From NCBI GenBank assembly GCA_012845835.1, contig JABAKD010000014.1:8209074-8273073 (forward strand): DNA of 64,000 bases. Reading direction: 5' to 3'. The translations under genes and the position numbers were made by a program. The stretch's first letter is position 1. Each line of letters opens with the position of its first letter. The notes under the pieces were generated by a model. It ran no database searches. It was not told where the DNA came from and was given only the letters and a program-made list of their open reading frames with translations. The DNA comes from Undaria pinnatifida (lineage: Eukaryota; Sar; Phaeophyceae; Laminariales; Alariaceae). Below are positions 1 to 11,520 of this stretch, piece after piece.

Positions 1-620
1 CAACCACAGTGTAGCTATCAGGGTCAACAGGGTGATGTTAGGCAGTCTCTGCGCGGAAACTATTAAACCCGTTTCTGAGGGGGACAAAGTCTGATAGCTG
101 TGGAAGGAAATGCAATAGATTATGAAGTGAATACTGTTAGTCGAATAGCCGGTGAGGGGACGGCGGAGGTTTGAAGGACGTGGGGGCCTAATTTTGATCA
201 AAAGGGGGGCGGGAGGGGGAGGGGACGGGTGGGGCAGCTCAATCTGTGCGTGGAAACTATAAATCTTTCTTGTGGGGGAGGAGGGGGGGGGGTGTGTGGC
301 TGGGGGGGCGGGAGGCGGGGTGGGGGGGCTTTAGGTCGCATAGATGTAGGGGTTTGCTATACGCGCGGTGCTAGGTCTAGGCGATGGTGCCAGTGGTGGG
401 GAAGGAGGGGGCGTTAGGGGCGGGGGGGGGTGGGAATTGCAGCAGCGGCATGGACGGCTCTAAAACGATAATGAGGCGATATCCAGGGGGTGGAAGTGTT
501 TATTTCTAGGGCGGATTTCGATATATGAGGTGGGGCGTTTGAGCAAGAGAGAGCAAGAAAAACGAAAAAGGAGAAAAAAAAAATGGGTTCTCAAGCGGTT
601 TAGGTCACATGAATATATGT
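1..620 (+). repeat. GR family (G-rich non-autonomous repeat), copy A, cut by window edge
   Basis: The sequence enters inside a repeat that recurs about ten times in this window. Diagnostic modules in order are GATAGCTACACTG-like sequence near the start (seen as gtgtagctatcagg), the GGGGGACAAA..CTGA module, a long G-rich stretch near 190-310, GTGCTAGGTCTAGGCGATGG near 370, the module around GCAGCGGCATGGACGGCTC at 440-462, and the tail GGTTTAGGTCACAT near 597-612. The head module CTCCAGCTGTGAGATC lies outside the window. No coding capacity is seen; short reading frames here only reflect purine/pyrimidine bias. The class is unresolved because both ends carry the same motif in direct rather than inverted orientation in complete copies. 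Confidence 0.8.
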
Positions 621-1221
621 AAAATCATTCCTTGAATATCGAGTCATTCCTTGGTGTCATGGACTTTGGTCAGGAGTTTTTTGTCTCGGCCTAAGTATGC
701 GATTCGCGGAACTGGAATTCTCGGTCGAATAGGGCTTGGTTCGAGCGCCGCCTTCGGGGGGCGGCTCCAACGCCCCTCGCCCTGCCGTGTTCGTTCCGCA
801 CATCGACGTGAACGCGGACGGGCGCTGAGCGAGACGAGCGAGTGTCGAGGAGGAATTTTGCAAAAATTGTTGAATCTTAATGGCTGCAACGCCTGAATGA
901 TTTACAAAATTGGCATAATTTCCAAACGGTACGTGATAGTGTTTGGAATTTTGCGGTGGCATACTCTCGAGCGTTAGTTTCTTTGCTGTACTTTTTTACT
1001 AGTTCGTTTGGTTTCTTGCACGGCATTTTATTGCTTTTGTTTCTGCTCGTTTTGTCGGCTGGAAATTCAATTTTTTAATGTGTGGGTTCACCTAAAACGT
1101 GACACAACTTACCGACGATATCCAACAACTTCGTGACACAAATTACCGACGGCAAGACGTTTCGTGAAGTAATAACTCCCAAATCATGATACTTTCACTT
1201 AACAGAATTTGGAGACAAAAC
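621..1221. other. No recognisable feature
   Basis: A GC-rich patch at 720-860 gives overlapping open frames on both strands, which is what biased composition produces by chance. The rest is AT-rich. No domain, promoter or RNA signature was recognised. Confidence 0.5.
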
Positions 1222-1999
1222 GGAGCAGGTAGAGCCGTCTCTTCGACCTTTGGCCCTGGCTTTAGCACGGCTGCCGACACTCCAGGCAGCCTCTGCTGTA
1301 GGCATGAACGAATGCGGTTGATTCGCAGCGAACTATCCCGCTGTGCTCGCTTCTATGTGGCCATTGTCCATGCCATTTCATGTCACCTCCCTTCTGTTTT
1401 GAGCTCGTCGTCGTACGGTTGAGGTACGAGGGAACCCGTACGTACTCGGTGAGAACAGCAGTGTGTACGACGAGCATGAACGCCAATTGACGACATTGGC
1501 AAGCACACAACAGCAGGTGCAGCAGCAGTAGCCGAAGGGCGAAACGTCTAGCACATAATGCAGCAACAAGTAGCAACCAGAACTACAGCAGATAGCTCAA
1601 AGTGCAGTACCACGCAGGTAGAAGAGCCGTCTCTTCGGCCTTTAGCCCTGGCTTTAGCACGGCCGCTGACACTCCAGCCAGCCTTTGCTGTAGGCATGAA
1701 CGAGTGCGGTTGATTCGCAGCGAACTATCCCGCTGTGCTCGCTTCTATGTGGCCATTGTCCAGGCCATTTCATGTCACCTCCCTTCTGTTTTGAGCTCGT
1801 CGTCGTACGGTTGAGGTACGAGGAAACCCGCACGTACTCGGTGAGAACAGCAGTATGTACGACGAGCATGAACGCCAACTGACGACATTGGCAAACACAC
1901 AACAGCAGGTGTAGCAGCTGTAGCCGAAGGGCGAAACGTCTAGCACATAATGCAGCAACAAGTAGCAACCAGAACTACAGCAGATGGCTCAAAGTGCAG
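1222..1999. repeat. Tandem duplication, two units of about 392 bp
   Basis: Two adjacent near-identical units (about 1222-1613 and 1614-1999) align with a constant offset of 392 bp; for example, the GAGCTCGTCGTCGTACGG motif occurs at about 1400 and again 392 bp later. Differences are scattered single bases. Paired short frames (70-104 residues) occur in both units and simply mirror the duplication. No protein family is recognised. Confidence 0.85.
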
Positions 2000-2327
2000 T
2001 GCGAGTGCCGTTCGTTGGCAAGTTTAGTCGTACACGCATCACTCTCAAGAGCCAACAAGAGGCAGGGCCGGGGCCCCCAACACAGAGACACGTGACAACC
2101 ACGGCCAGCTGTCGATCGCGTAATTGGCCGGTAGTCCGTGCTTCGGTGGGTGTATCGGAAGTCGTTCGTAGTACTACTGCTGCTGTAGACCGTCGAAAGA
2201 CCACGTGACATGTGACATCCCGTTCTGGTGGCAGCCTCGCCAGTAGACCCCCCAAAATTTATTTTTCTTTTCTTTTTCTTGGCCCCATGCACCCGTTTCC
2301 TTTCCTTTCTCTTCTTTGTTCTTTGTT
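2000..2327. other. Unassigned spacer
   Basis: Moderately GC-rich sequence following the tandem duplication, ending in a T-rich run (2262-2340) that leads into the LINE 3' end. No gene recognised. Confidence 0.4.
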
Positions 2328-2676
2328 TCTTTTTTCCAATTTACTTGCGTCTGTTGTGCGTATGCGTAGTGGTAGATACTACGTGTGATATATACGTGGT
2401 AGTCTTTCTTGGGTGGCAAGCGGTATAGTCGGTTTTCCCTGGCGCGAGTAATGAGACGTATGCACCGGTATGGACCTGGCACATCGTATACTGACTCCCG
2501 ATCTCACTTTCATATGTTTCTGGTGGAGGCATGAATTGCGTCAGCTGTGATTTATGCGTGTACCACCTTGGGTTGTTTGTGTTTTTTCCTAGGGTGTTTC
2601 TCTGCTCCAGAGTGACTGGAACCAGTCCTGTGACCACGGACTGGATTGTGCGAGTTAATGTAAGAACAACAACAAC
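2328..2676 (+). repeat. 5'-truncated LINE 3' end
   Basis: This segment aligns with the 3' untranslated region of the LINE ending at 11.52 kb. Shared landmarks are a T-rich run followed by CGTATGCGTAGTG, CTTTCTTGGGTGGCAAGCGG, GACGTATGCACC.GTATGGACC, GGTGGAGGCATGAATTGCG, and CTGTGACCACGGACT, ending in an (AAC)n tail at 2663-2676. Only the last 350 bp are present, as expected for abortive target-primed reverse transcription. Short frames through it are not genes. Confidence 0.85.
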
Positions 2677-2784
2677 TGAAATATTGCCTGTTTCTGGACC
2701 TTTCAGCTGCTTCCTGCAAATTTGGTTTTTCTGCCCACACGATTTCGAACCCTATGCAAAGATCCTGTTTTGTTTTAATCGGTT

Positions 2785-3095
2785 GTCGGCCGGCCGCCCC
2801 GGTGGTCTAATGGTTTTACCATCGAATACCTCCAACGTTTGGTTGTCCTTGAGTTCGACACCCACTACGATGAATATGACCTAATTTGCAAAAATGCAAT
2901 AAAAAAAAGAGATCAACTGCTGAGAGCGCCTGCTAGGTACAAATCGACGCGAGTCGACGAGGGAAGAAAATGCTCGATTCTCCTCGTGGTAAAAATGAAG
3001 GCACGTGCCGAAGTGGGGAGGGAGGAGGAGGGCCCGCTATGTGACCCCGGATCTGAGTTACTACTGGGAAGGAGCGCGAGAATGGTGCGGGGATG
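2785..3095 (+). repeat. SINE-A, tRNA-derived head plus body
   Basis: The head GCCCCGGTGGTCTAATGG resembles a tRNA 5' half with an RNA polymerase III A box. About 40 bp on, GAGTTCGACACC resembles a B box. The body (GAGTCGACGAGGGAAG, AAAATGAAGGCACGTGCCG, GTGGGGAGGGAGG, GACCCCGGATCTGAG) recurs at 35.14-35.30 kb and, more diverged, at 58.55-58.74 kb. No cloverleaf closes fully, so this is a SINE and not a tRNA gene. Confidence 0.65.
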
Positions 3096-3203
3096 ATAAA
3101 TGGGATGAAGAAAAAAAATGTTGCAAAGAAAGGTATATGATTATTTCTACCAGTAAATAATATGTCAGTCTCTGGGAAATACGCACGGCACCATCAGCAG
3201 TCG

Positions 3204-3716
3204 TCATGGTAGAGACACTCCGGATATTATGTATTGAGGGGACGCGTCCGATTTCGACAACGTGAAAGCACCCACGAAGCAAAGATAGCAGACACACATA
3301 TCCCGCCTTCTCGAGAAAAAACAGAGAAGAAGCGCTACGCCAACCTCCCGTACGAGCAAAGCCACCCCCGCACCTATCTTAGACAACGCCGACGCAACGA
3401 GAGATCGCCCTCCTCTTCTTCGTTTTTCTCCTCGCCCGCAACCACGCAGACCAATCAATGCGACAGCCTTCACGTAACTAACAAAGCAAACTTCTTCCAA
3501 AACCTCGCCGGCTGACATGGCTTCATGTCGACGTTTGATGCAAACCGACTTTGCATCCTGTCGACTTCGAACCTCCATTGCCACGGGGACAGCAGTGCAT
3601 GCCTCTTCATTAATGCCAAGGCCTCTTTGGTTTCGCCTAGAGGCGACGCAGGTTCTCAATAGTACTATTTTTGGTATTTTTGTTTGATAGACGCCAACTT
3701 TTACTTGACGGCGCAT
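3204..3716 (-). CDS. Doubtful open frame, 170 residues
   Basis: An ATG-initiated open frame of 170 residues. The N-terminal half is basic and plausible as protein. The C-terminal part is rich in Cys, Leu and Arg and reads like translated non-coding sequence. A GC-rich patch also leaves the opposite strand open (3234-3515). No domain was recognised and no intron sites were resolved. It is listed only because it is one of the longer frames outside known repeats; chance is the likelier explanation. Confidence 0.12.
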   Translation of the reverse strand: MRRQVKVGVYQTKIPKIVLLRTCVASRRNQRGLGINEEACTAVPVAMEVRSRQDAKSVCIKRRHEAMSAGEVLEEVCFVSYVKAVALIGLRGCGRGEKRRRGGRSLVASALSKIGAGVALLVREVGVALLLCFFSRRRDMCVCYLCFVGAFTLSKSDASPQYIISGVSLP

Positions 3717-3945
3717 TTAACACGGTGTGTTTCGCCTATCCTTGCCTTCTTTGTTGTATAATATTACGTTTTTTTTCTGTCAAATCATGACTTTCACAAT
3801 CCCATGTTCGTATTAAACTCTTGGCATTACTTTAAAGTTCAATGCATGCCAAATCGGACAGCTACACCTTAAGTTGTCGAAGTGCTGCCCTGCCCTACCC
3901 GAAGCATGGGCGCCGGCGAATGCCGGCGCCCATCCGGAGCCCTTG
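3717..3945. other. No recognisable feature
   Basis: AT-rich spacer with a short GC palindrome near 3907-3932 (GCGCCGGCGAATGCCGGCGCC, arms GGCGCCGGC/GCCGGCGCC-like) just before the GR copy. The hairpin could be structural; no gene is seen. Confidence 0.4.
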
Positions 3946-3949
3946 TATA

Positions 3950-4925
3950 ATATTAAATTACACTCCAGCTATGAGATCAAGGATTTGGTCGACACTGATC
4001 TTCGCAACGTTGTGTGTGATCCTCCGATCGCGCGTACTAATTATATATGTAGGGGATTGCTATACGCGCGGTGCTGGGTCTAGGCGATCGTGCGGGATTT
4101 GGGGAAGGAGGGGGCGTTGGAGGGGAGGAGGGGGGATGAATGAAGACTACGTCATGGATGGCTAGAATGATAATGACGTGATATCAAGTGCGCAGAAGTG
4201 TTTATTACTCTGGCTGATTTCGATTGTTAGTGGGGCGGGGAACCAAAAGGGGGGGGGGGGGGGGGGGGGGGAGGGCGGAGATGAGTCGGAGCTACGGCAT
4301 GGATGGCTTGGTGGATAATGAGATGTATGAAAGAGATACATATTGCAAAAAACAACAGGCGAGATGATGTGGTCATGAAATGCCACCACCATCGAGCACG
4401 AGAGGGAGAAATACGAATCGTCAGTTTTTTTAAAGGAACGCTTGGTGTACCCGCGCTCAATTACGCTACTTCGTTAGTCATACTTCGTTTGGCATAGGTT
4501 GGGAGGCGATCATACAGACGGCATGTACCAGGTACGAAAAACCCTACGTAATAGGTTGGTAGTGTCGTCTACCGCAATTTCAACATATATATCTGCCTGT
4601 ACTTCCTTTTCACATTTTTACTGGCTCAAATGTGCGATTATACGCCCATGATTTGTACCGTGCTGATGTGGGGCTCTGAAGTCGCCGATTTTAAGACAGA
4701 GATACGTCTTACAAATATAGCAAGTGAGGTGATGTGGGCATGCAATGTCACCACTATTGAATACGAGGGTGACCTTGCTTCGTGCGGCATACGCTACTGC
4801 GTTTGGTAGAGGTTGTCAGGCAATCATGCAGACGGCAGGTAGGCACGAAATACCCTACGCAATAGGTTGGTAGTGTGGTACCGCAGTGTTACCATATCTG
4901 TCTGTACTTCCTTTTAATCGTATTA
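3950..4925 (+). repeat. GR family, copy B, with internally duplicated extension
   Basis: It starts with CACTCCAGCTATGAGATC near 3960, then the GATCGCGCGTA module, the GTGCTGGGTCTAGGCGAT module, ATGGATGGCTAGAATGATAATG, and a pure G run of about 23 bases near 4247-4270. It continues into a unique extension containing GGTTGGGAGGCGATCAT and CCCTACG.AATAGGTTGGTAGTGT. That extension is present twice, at about 4365-4620 and 4715-4925. The inverted relative at 27.06-28.04 kb shares the extension, so it belongs to a subfamily rather than to chance neighbouring sequence. Confidence 0.75.
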
Positions 4926-6555
4926 TTATCTAGTGCACGATTGAATGCCCTGTTTTCTTCCCACTGTCGTCGAAGATGTTGTGGTCCTGTAGATGTCGCG
5001 TCCATATCTGGTGCTCTTGTTAGTGGTGCTCATGAAAATATGCCCTAGCGTGTGGTAGATGATCGCTGAGTGGTGTTCCTTTCCTTTATCTCAATCCAGG
5101 TAGTATATGTCAACGCAACCGCTTGCTTGAAAACGACAAGTAAAATTCCTCACACACCTGATACAGAGGAGACGCGGCCCGGAGATTGTTCAGTATACCG
5201 ACGGTCAGGAACAGGTTATCAATCAGCGCACTTCATTTTTACTACCGCTCCTCACTCCACCTAAGACACTACGGGCATGCGTTGGACCCAGTTTGCTGAT
5301 GCCCAAAACCAATTGCAAAGGAGGTGATGTGGTGGGCGAATGCTATAATGATTTGCGCTGCTGTGATTGCCCCGTCTTTCTTTCTGTTCGTTCTTGCGTT
5401 CTTGATGAACTTGTTATTTGGCAACGAGCAGTTTTGACGCATTTTAGGTTTGTGTAAAGACTATATGTTGCCTATGTGATGTTTCTGACTCGTAGGGACC
5501 TCAATTTGGAACCGGTTCCATCTTTTGACTGGGTTTCGTATGCAAACGTATATGTGGTTTTAGTGTGCGGACATCCTTTGAGAATTTTGTGTCCGCGTGG
5601 TTGTTGCTACACATGTAGGTTTCGGTTGATGTTCTAGACTTCGCTATCGTGTTTTTTTAGAGTGGTGTTTTCAAATTCTCTATAGGTTTACAGTCGTTGG
5701 GGGGGAGCTGTTGTGCATATCTGCCAAACGTATTTGTGTACGCCGAGAAAACTGCTTCGGGGGGCTAAAAACGAAATTACGAGGGACGTTTGTGAATTTC
5801 AACGTTCCCCCTCGCGGATTTTATCAAGTATGGTTCAATGCATATTTATCCTTGAAGATAAACATTCAATAACCAACCTTGACAACTATGGGTTATAGCG
5901 GTATCATAATACACTTATAATACCGTTACTGTTCATTATTTGACTATGCGTGTATTCATTATTTTGCTAAACGATGTGGGTTGAAGCCAAATCCTTTGCG
6001 ACGCTAGGGTTGAAGCCTTAAAATGAAGCCTTAAAATGAAAGTTTACAAGAAGGGTATATATATTTAATTAGTCTGCTCATTGAATACATTGATGTGGAC
6101 GAAGTAGTAGGTGTTTCATTAGTGCGACCGCCGGATCCCAACACGTTTGCGGGTGACATGTGATGAGCTGTAGGAGGGTTTAACGCGAGAGATATGTATT
6201 AAATGATCGGGGATAAAGCCGACGACTAGCTTTTGCATTTCGGCGTGATATTGACTCAGTAACGTTCGTTATTTCTGTTGACGTACCATGTCTTGGCATG
6301 ATGGTCGGCCTTGTTCATTGTTCGAAATACTTCGGTCCTAGGTAGCGTGTTCGGTGTGTATATCATGAATGTACGTTTTGGGTTTTTATAACTGAGAGTC
6401 TTAACTATAACTTTCATTCCTCAATCGACTTCGTCCAGAAGACAAAATAACCCAGACATAACAATATTAAAAGCCAACACTACTAATAATCAACATTGTT
6501 GTAATCCTCAGATGTATCGTAACGTCTTTATCACGTACCAGGTATTTAATAAAGA
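4926..6555. other. Unassigned AT-rich region
   Basis: About 1.6 kb of AT-rich sequence with many stops on both strands. No domain, tRNA or clear repeat was recognised. Short frames such as 5713-5898 show no protein features. Confidence 0.5.
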
Positions 6556-6557
6556 CG

Positions 6558-6970
6558 TATGTTTAATCGGCTAGGGAGGGAGGGAGGGAGGGAGGGGGGC
6601 GGGGGGGAGGATCCGGTGCTTTGTCTTTTGTCTATCTATTGGTTCCGAATCTCCTCACAAATGAACGGTTGGCCTTTCGAAGCAGTTCAAGTGTGATAAC
6701 ATCCTTTTTAACCTGAGGTGGGGGGGGGGTTAAGTGAATTTGTGGTGAGGGTATACAATGTCGCAGTGTTATACCATATGTGTGTGGGGGCACGTGGCAT
6801 ATTTCTGTTTAATCGGCGAAGGGAGGAAAATAAGGGAAAAAGGGGAAACAAGAAAGGTGTGTGTGGGGGGGGAAGCGGGTCCCCCCCCGCCCTCCTTGGG
6901 TTGCTTGCCTTTATCGTCTTCATCTATTCGTTCCGAAACGTCTCTCAATTTAATGACTATGTCAGCTTTT
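6558..6970. repeat. Diverged tandem duplication with GGGA/G-rich cores
   Basis: Two units begin with GTTTAATCGGC at 6561 and 6807. Each runs through a purine-rich core ((GGGA)n in the first, GGGAAAA-rich in the second) and ends in ATCTATTGGTTCCGAA-like and ATCTATTCGTTCCGAA-like sequence. The offset is about 246 bp. The cores differ greatly, consistent with unstable simple sequence between conserved flanks. Confidence 0.65.
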
Positions 6971-7213
6971 TTGTAGCATTTCAATATGTATAATATATGA
7001 AACCACTCTTCACACGTCACGACAGTATGTCCGTATAGAACTCGAAAAATTTTCAAGAGGGGCGTAATAAAGCATATCCGGTTGTGTCGAAATCTACTGA
7101 GAGCCGCCGTGTTCAGACAAGCCTACTTGCGTAAGATGCCGTCAACCACCTAAATTTCTTTGGTCACTCAGGCTACCACGTGGGGCCGTCTCTGAGCGCT
7201 TCATATATTAAAA
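6971..7213. other. No recognisable feature
   Basis: Short AT-rich spacer before GR copy C. Nothing recognised. Confidence 0.4.
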
Positions 7214-7975
7214 AATATATATACACTCCAGCTGTGAGATCGAAGATATTGTCGAAACTCATCGTTGCAAGCTGTGTGTGATACTCTGATCTCGCGTATT
7301 ATGGGTTGTGTGCCCTCATTAAGGATATAAGTCGGCGACTCCCCTTGCAACTACAGTGTAGCTATCAGGGTCAACAGGGTGATGTTAGTCAGTCTGTACG
7401 CGGAAAACATAAGACCCGTTTTTGAGGGGGACAAAATCTGACAGCTGTGGAAGGAAATGCATCAGTATATCAAGTGAATCCTGTAAGTCGAATAACCGGT
7501 GAGGGGAGGGCGGAGTTTTGAAGGACGTGGGGGCCTGGGTTTGATGAAGAGGGAGCGGGGGGGAGGGGGGGGGGGGGGGGGGGGGGACGGGCGGGGCAGC
7601 TCAATCTGTGCGTGGAAACTGTAAATGCTTTCAAGGGGATACATCTGACGGTTTTGGAAAGAATGCACCAGTTTATGATGTATACCCTGTAAGTCGTACA
7701 ACCAGTGAGGAGAGGGCGGAGCGTTCGAGGTGGGGCGGGGGGCGGGGGGGGGGAGGGCGAGGGGGGGGGGGGCAATAGTTTTTTTTTCAACAACATCTCT
7801 AGGTCGCATGGATGTAGGGGTTTACCATACGCGTGGTGCTAGGTCTACGCAATGGCGCGGGTGGTGGGGAAGAAGGGGGCGTTGCGGGGGGGGGGGGGGG
7901 GCGAATTGCATTAGCGGCATGGATGGTTTTAGGAAGGCAATGGCATTGTATATGTACGAGTAGGCTCTCTGTTTC
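7214..7975 (+). repeat. GR family, copy C
   Basis: It begins TACACTCCAGCTGTGAGATC near 7223 and has every module in order: GTGTGTGATACTC, GGCGACTCCCCTTGCAACT, GTAGCTATCAGGGTCAACAG, GAGGGGGACAAAATCTGACA, ATAACCGGTGAGGGGAGG, long G tracts (7557-7586 and 7745-7775), GTGCTAGGTCTACGCAATGG, and a diverged ATTAGCGGCATGGATGG. It is truncated after about 7950, where LINE leader sequence starts. The pyrimidine strand gives proline-rich frames that are not genes. Confidence 0.85.
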
Positions 7976-7983
7976 TTACCCCC

Positions 7984-8140
7984 GTTCATGATTTTGTTTT
8001 TAATGGCTTGGTTCAGCCGTCCCAGGCCATCCCAACCCCGACACTCGTCGTCGCTGTCGTGGTGTTTGCTTACCCACACGATGCCCAGCCTCCTTTCTCC
8101 TCACGCTTTACCCCTTACGCTTTCCACTGTGGCGATGCTC
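7984..8140 (-). repeat. LINE 5' leader fragment, inverted
   Basis: Read on the minus strand this resembles the leader of the LINE fragment at 63.05-63.27 kb: CGCCACAGTGGAAAGCG, GTGTGGGTAAGCA, GACGAGTGTCGGGGTTGG and CTGGGACGGCTG have close counterparts there in the same order. It lies head-to-head with the plus-strand LINE body that begins about 260 bp downstream, so the two belong to different insertions or to a 5' inversion. Confidence 0.55.
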
Positions 8141-8403
8141 CTCCTTTGCTTTGCAAGCAAGAAAAACGAAAGGAAACAAGAAAGGAAAGGAAAATACGTC
8201 ATGCTTCAAAAATGAAAACAAAACAACAGGTATACACTCCTATTTAATAGTACAATATGACGCAAGTTCAGTCGATTTTCTATCAGAGCGACATCATGTA
8301 CGCTATATATACTTGTAGGCTATTCGCTACTGAACTCTTTGAGCACCGCACTCCCGGCATGGGGACAATACACTTGGAAGTTAGACTGTAAAACTTATAT
8401 GAG

Positions 8404-10972
8404 TTGGAAATGGGTCATGTACATACGCAGGCGGACCCGCATCTCCGGATGAATTTCCAAAACGCGATAGCGGCCAAGCTTGCCTCCCCGATACCCGGTA
8501 CTAATGCCGGAAGCATTGATGACATGGCCTCATTACTGACCGAGACGCTACTGTCGAATGCGACCGACATAGCGCCCCCTTTTTGGCGCAAACAAGTACC
8601 GAGGGGCTGGTGTGCGACCGAGGAGATGAAAGCGGAGTTGAATGCCCGATGGCAGGATAGGGAACGCGCGAGGAAACGGGTCCGTTCTTCTCTAAACGAT
8701 CGTGGTCTACGGCGAGCCTTGAGGGCGTCCACTAAATAGCTGAAACGCACGCGGGTGGAAGCTGTACAGAGGTTCTTCAAAGATTACCTTAGCCAATTCG
8801 AAGGGGGTATTCGAGAGGGGGATCAGTTTGGCTTTTACAAACACTTAAAGGGGATGGATGTGGAAGGGGAGAGAACGTTTAACTCGCAGTACATCGAAGA
8901 GGATGAAAATCGATTGCTGCTGGATAGTGCCCTCATCCGTTAGCGGTGGGCGAGGTGGTTTAACAAACTGCTTAACACTAAGTCGCCGACCCTTGACCCG
9001 AGCTTTGTGGACGAGCTTAAGCAGTGGCCCCTGTGCAGACCACTGGACGATGTCCCGTCTAGGTACGAAATAGAGGAGGAGATACGTGCGTTGGCGAGTA
9101 AGGCGGTAGGACCGGATGGTGTCCCGGCCGAGCTCTTGAAGGTTTTTATCGATGAAGGAGAATTGAACACTCTCGGAAAGTTCCACGATATCATCGTCGC
9201 TGTGTGGAGGGGAGTTGGCGTGCCGCACGAATGGAAATATGTAACGATTAAGGTGCTTCACAAGAAGGAAGATCGGACTGAGTGTGGCAATTATCGAGGC
9301 ATCTCTCTCGTGGCTCACGCCGGCAAATTACTCCTCAAAGTCATCGCGGGTCGCCTGAGTGCCTATTGCGAACGCGAGAACATTCTGCCGGAGGAACAGT
9401 GTGGGTTTAGACCCCAACGCTCGACGGTTGACATGATGTTCGTAGTACGACGACTGCAGGAACTTGCGCGGAAGAAGGACACCCCCTTGTACTGTGCTTT
9501 ATCGACCTCACCAAAGCATATCACTCCGTCGACCAAACCCTTCTGTGGGGTGTCCTCGCTCGTTTTGGCGTGCCACCGCGAATGCTCGCCGTCATCCGCC
9601 ATATCCACGACAGCATGCAAGCATGCGTGCGGTTGGGTGATGGAGAGTGCTCGGATAAGTTCGACGTGGGACAAGGTCTCAGGCAAGGATGCGTGCTCAC
9701 GCCACTGCTGTTCAACATGTTTTTCACGGCGGTACTGCGTGTGGCGGAGAAACGCTTCCTCACTGATGCAGCCATCACGGACAACATGGTGCAGCTCCAG
9801 CGAAAGGAGAAAGGCGAGGAGAAGGGCACTTCACGCACAGGCAAAGTCAACGGGCGGGGGGGGAAGGAGGAGGAGGAGGAGTAGAGATTGTGGGTATGTT
9901 GTACGCTGACAATGCGGGCATCTCATCGCGATCATCAGAAGGGCTGGAGAGGATGATGACGGTGATCGTGACTGCGTGCTCGTCGTTCGGGCTTACGGTC
10001 TCCGAGGCGAAAACAGAGATTATGTGCCTGCAAACCAAAGGCGGGGGGAAGGTGTCGTTCACAATCAATGCAGCCGGCCAGGTATACAAACAAACAATCG
10101 AGTTTGTGTACTTAAGCGGGGCTATCACCGCAGACAGAGACCTTAGCATCAAAATAACGTGGCGTCTTCAGAGAGCCTGGGCGTGCTTCCAGCGGTACAA
10201 GATGGAAATCTATGATCGTCCGGGAGCTGAGGTGGTTGAGACACTGCTTTACGGTTGCATGACGTGGAGCCCGAACAAACCTGACTATACCAGGCCACGA
10301 CGGGTTCACCACTCCATGCTCCTCCGATGCCTCGGATGGCTGAAACGGAAGCGCGACGACCACACCCTATCGTACGCCGACGCGCTTGCCAAGTCAGCTT
10401 CCCAGAGCATAGAGGCGATATTGCCCAAACCGAGGATATTGTTTGCGGGATTCGTAGCACGTATGGGGGAGGAGCGTCTACCACAGAGGGTGATGTTTGG
10501 GGAGGTTGTTGGGGGTAAGGGCTACTCAGGAGGGCAAGCGAAGGACTGGTTGGTTCATCTGAAGGAGAATATGTCGGTCTTTGGAATGAAATTCGAAGGG
10601 TGGCGAAAGGCTGCTCAGAAAGCCGGCAGATGGTTTCGACGAGTAGAGGAGGGAGCCGAGTTGTTCATGCGGAATAGGCACGAAACGAAGAAACGCAAAG
10701 CTGCAGAGCAACGCGCAAAGGCTCCGGCAGCGCCATTCACCATCGGCATCTCTAAGCGGCCGTGGGCAGGGGGGGAGGGGGGAGAGGGGGATAGGGGAGG
10801 GGGGGGGGGGGGTAGAAGGGGGGTCATGCCCAAGAGACTGAAGTCTGGGTCTGGCTATCATCGTCTTGAATTTGTGAGCCTTCCAATGGCCGTCACAAGA
10901 CAGCGTACGACCGCCCTGGCTTCTTTGTCATGTTGCGTTCTCTCCCCAGTTCCATTCATGACGCCTCTATGA
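8404..10972 (+). pseudogene. LINE reverse-transcriptase ORF, inactivated
   Basis: This is the reverse-transcriptase half of an APE-type non-LTR retrotransposon. Fingers and palm motifs are readable in order: [11 protein letters not shown] near 9110, [18 protein letters not shown] near 9290, [18 protein letters not shown] near 9390, [12 protein letters not shown] near 9500, [13 protein letters not shown] near 9680, LYADN near 9899, then a thumb-like region to about 10700. The frame is broken by in-frame TAG codons at 8737 and 8941. A one-base shift near 9497 falls just before the [12 protein letters not shown] motif, and a second shift lies near 9884 in a purine-rich insert. The active-site motif reads YADN, not YADD. 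Continuous similarity through both TAGs shows they are lesions. The C-terminal 100 residues carry a G-rich insertion (10760-10815). The 5' endonuclease half is missing here; a related one is at 62.7-63.3 kb on the minus strand. Confidence 0.9.
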
Positions 10973-11072
10973 GCCCAATGTCGTCTTTAGTTAGTTGCTA
11001 GGGTCTGCTAGTGTGACATTCTCTTCTCTTCGTCTTTCTTTGCTTCCTCTTCTTGTCTGGTCTTTTCTTGCT

Positions 11073-11104
<32 letters not shown>

Positions 11105-11520
11105 CCTTTTTCGTTTTTTCGCTGTCTTGTCTTTTCTTTCCTTTCCTTTATCTTATCTTATTTTCTTTTCTTCATTTATTTTTCCCATTTGACTTGCGCA
11201 TGTCGTGCGTATGCGTAGTGATAGGTACTACGTGCAAAATACACGTGATTGTCTTTCTTGGGTGGCAAGCGGTATATTCGGTTGTTCCAGGCGCGAGTGG
11301 TGAGACGTATGCACCAGTATGGACCTGGCACATCGTAGACTGACTCCCAATTTCACTTTTATATATCTCTGGTGGAGGCATGAATTGCGCCAGCTGTGAT
11401 ATATGCGTGTACCACTTTTGGTTAGTTTGTGTTTTTCCCTGGGGTATTCCTCAGCTCCGGAGGGAATGGGGCCTGTCCTGTGACCACGGACTTAATTATG
11501 CGAGAACAACAACAACAACA
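10973..11520 (+). repeat. LINE 3' UTR with (AAC)n tail
   Basis: The region begins with GCCCAATG.CGT.TTTAGTTAG, shared with the inverted copy at 59.9 kb. It passes through a (TTTTG)n and T-rich segment (11040-11185) and the conserved CGTATGCGTAGTGATAGGTAC block. It ends with CTGTGACCACGGACTTAATT and an (AAC)n tail at about 11503-11520. The 3' ends at 2.3-2.7 kb and 37.96-38.08 kb end the same way, which fixes the element's 3' terminus. Confidence 0.85.

Noticed and set aside
640-962. Pair of opposing frames suggesting a small gene
   Set aside because: A GC-rich patch opens frames on both strands simultaneously; no protein feature distinguishes either.
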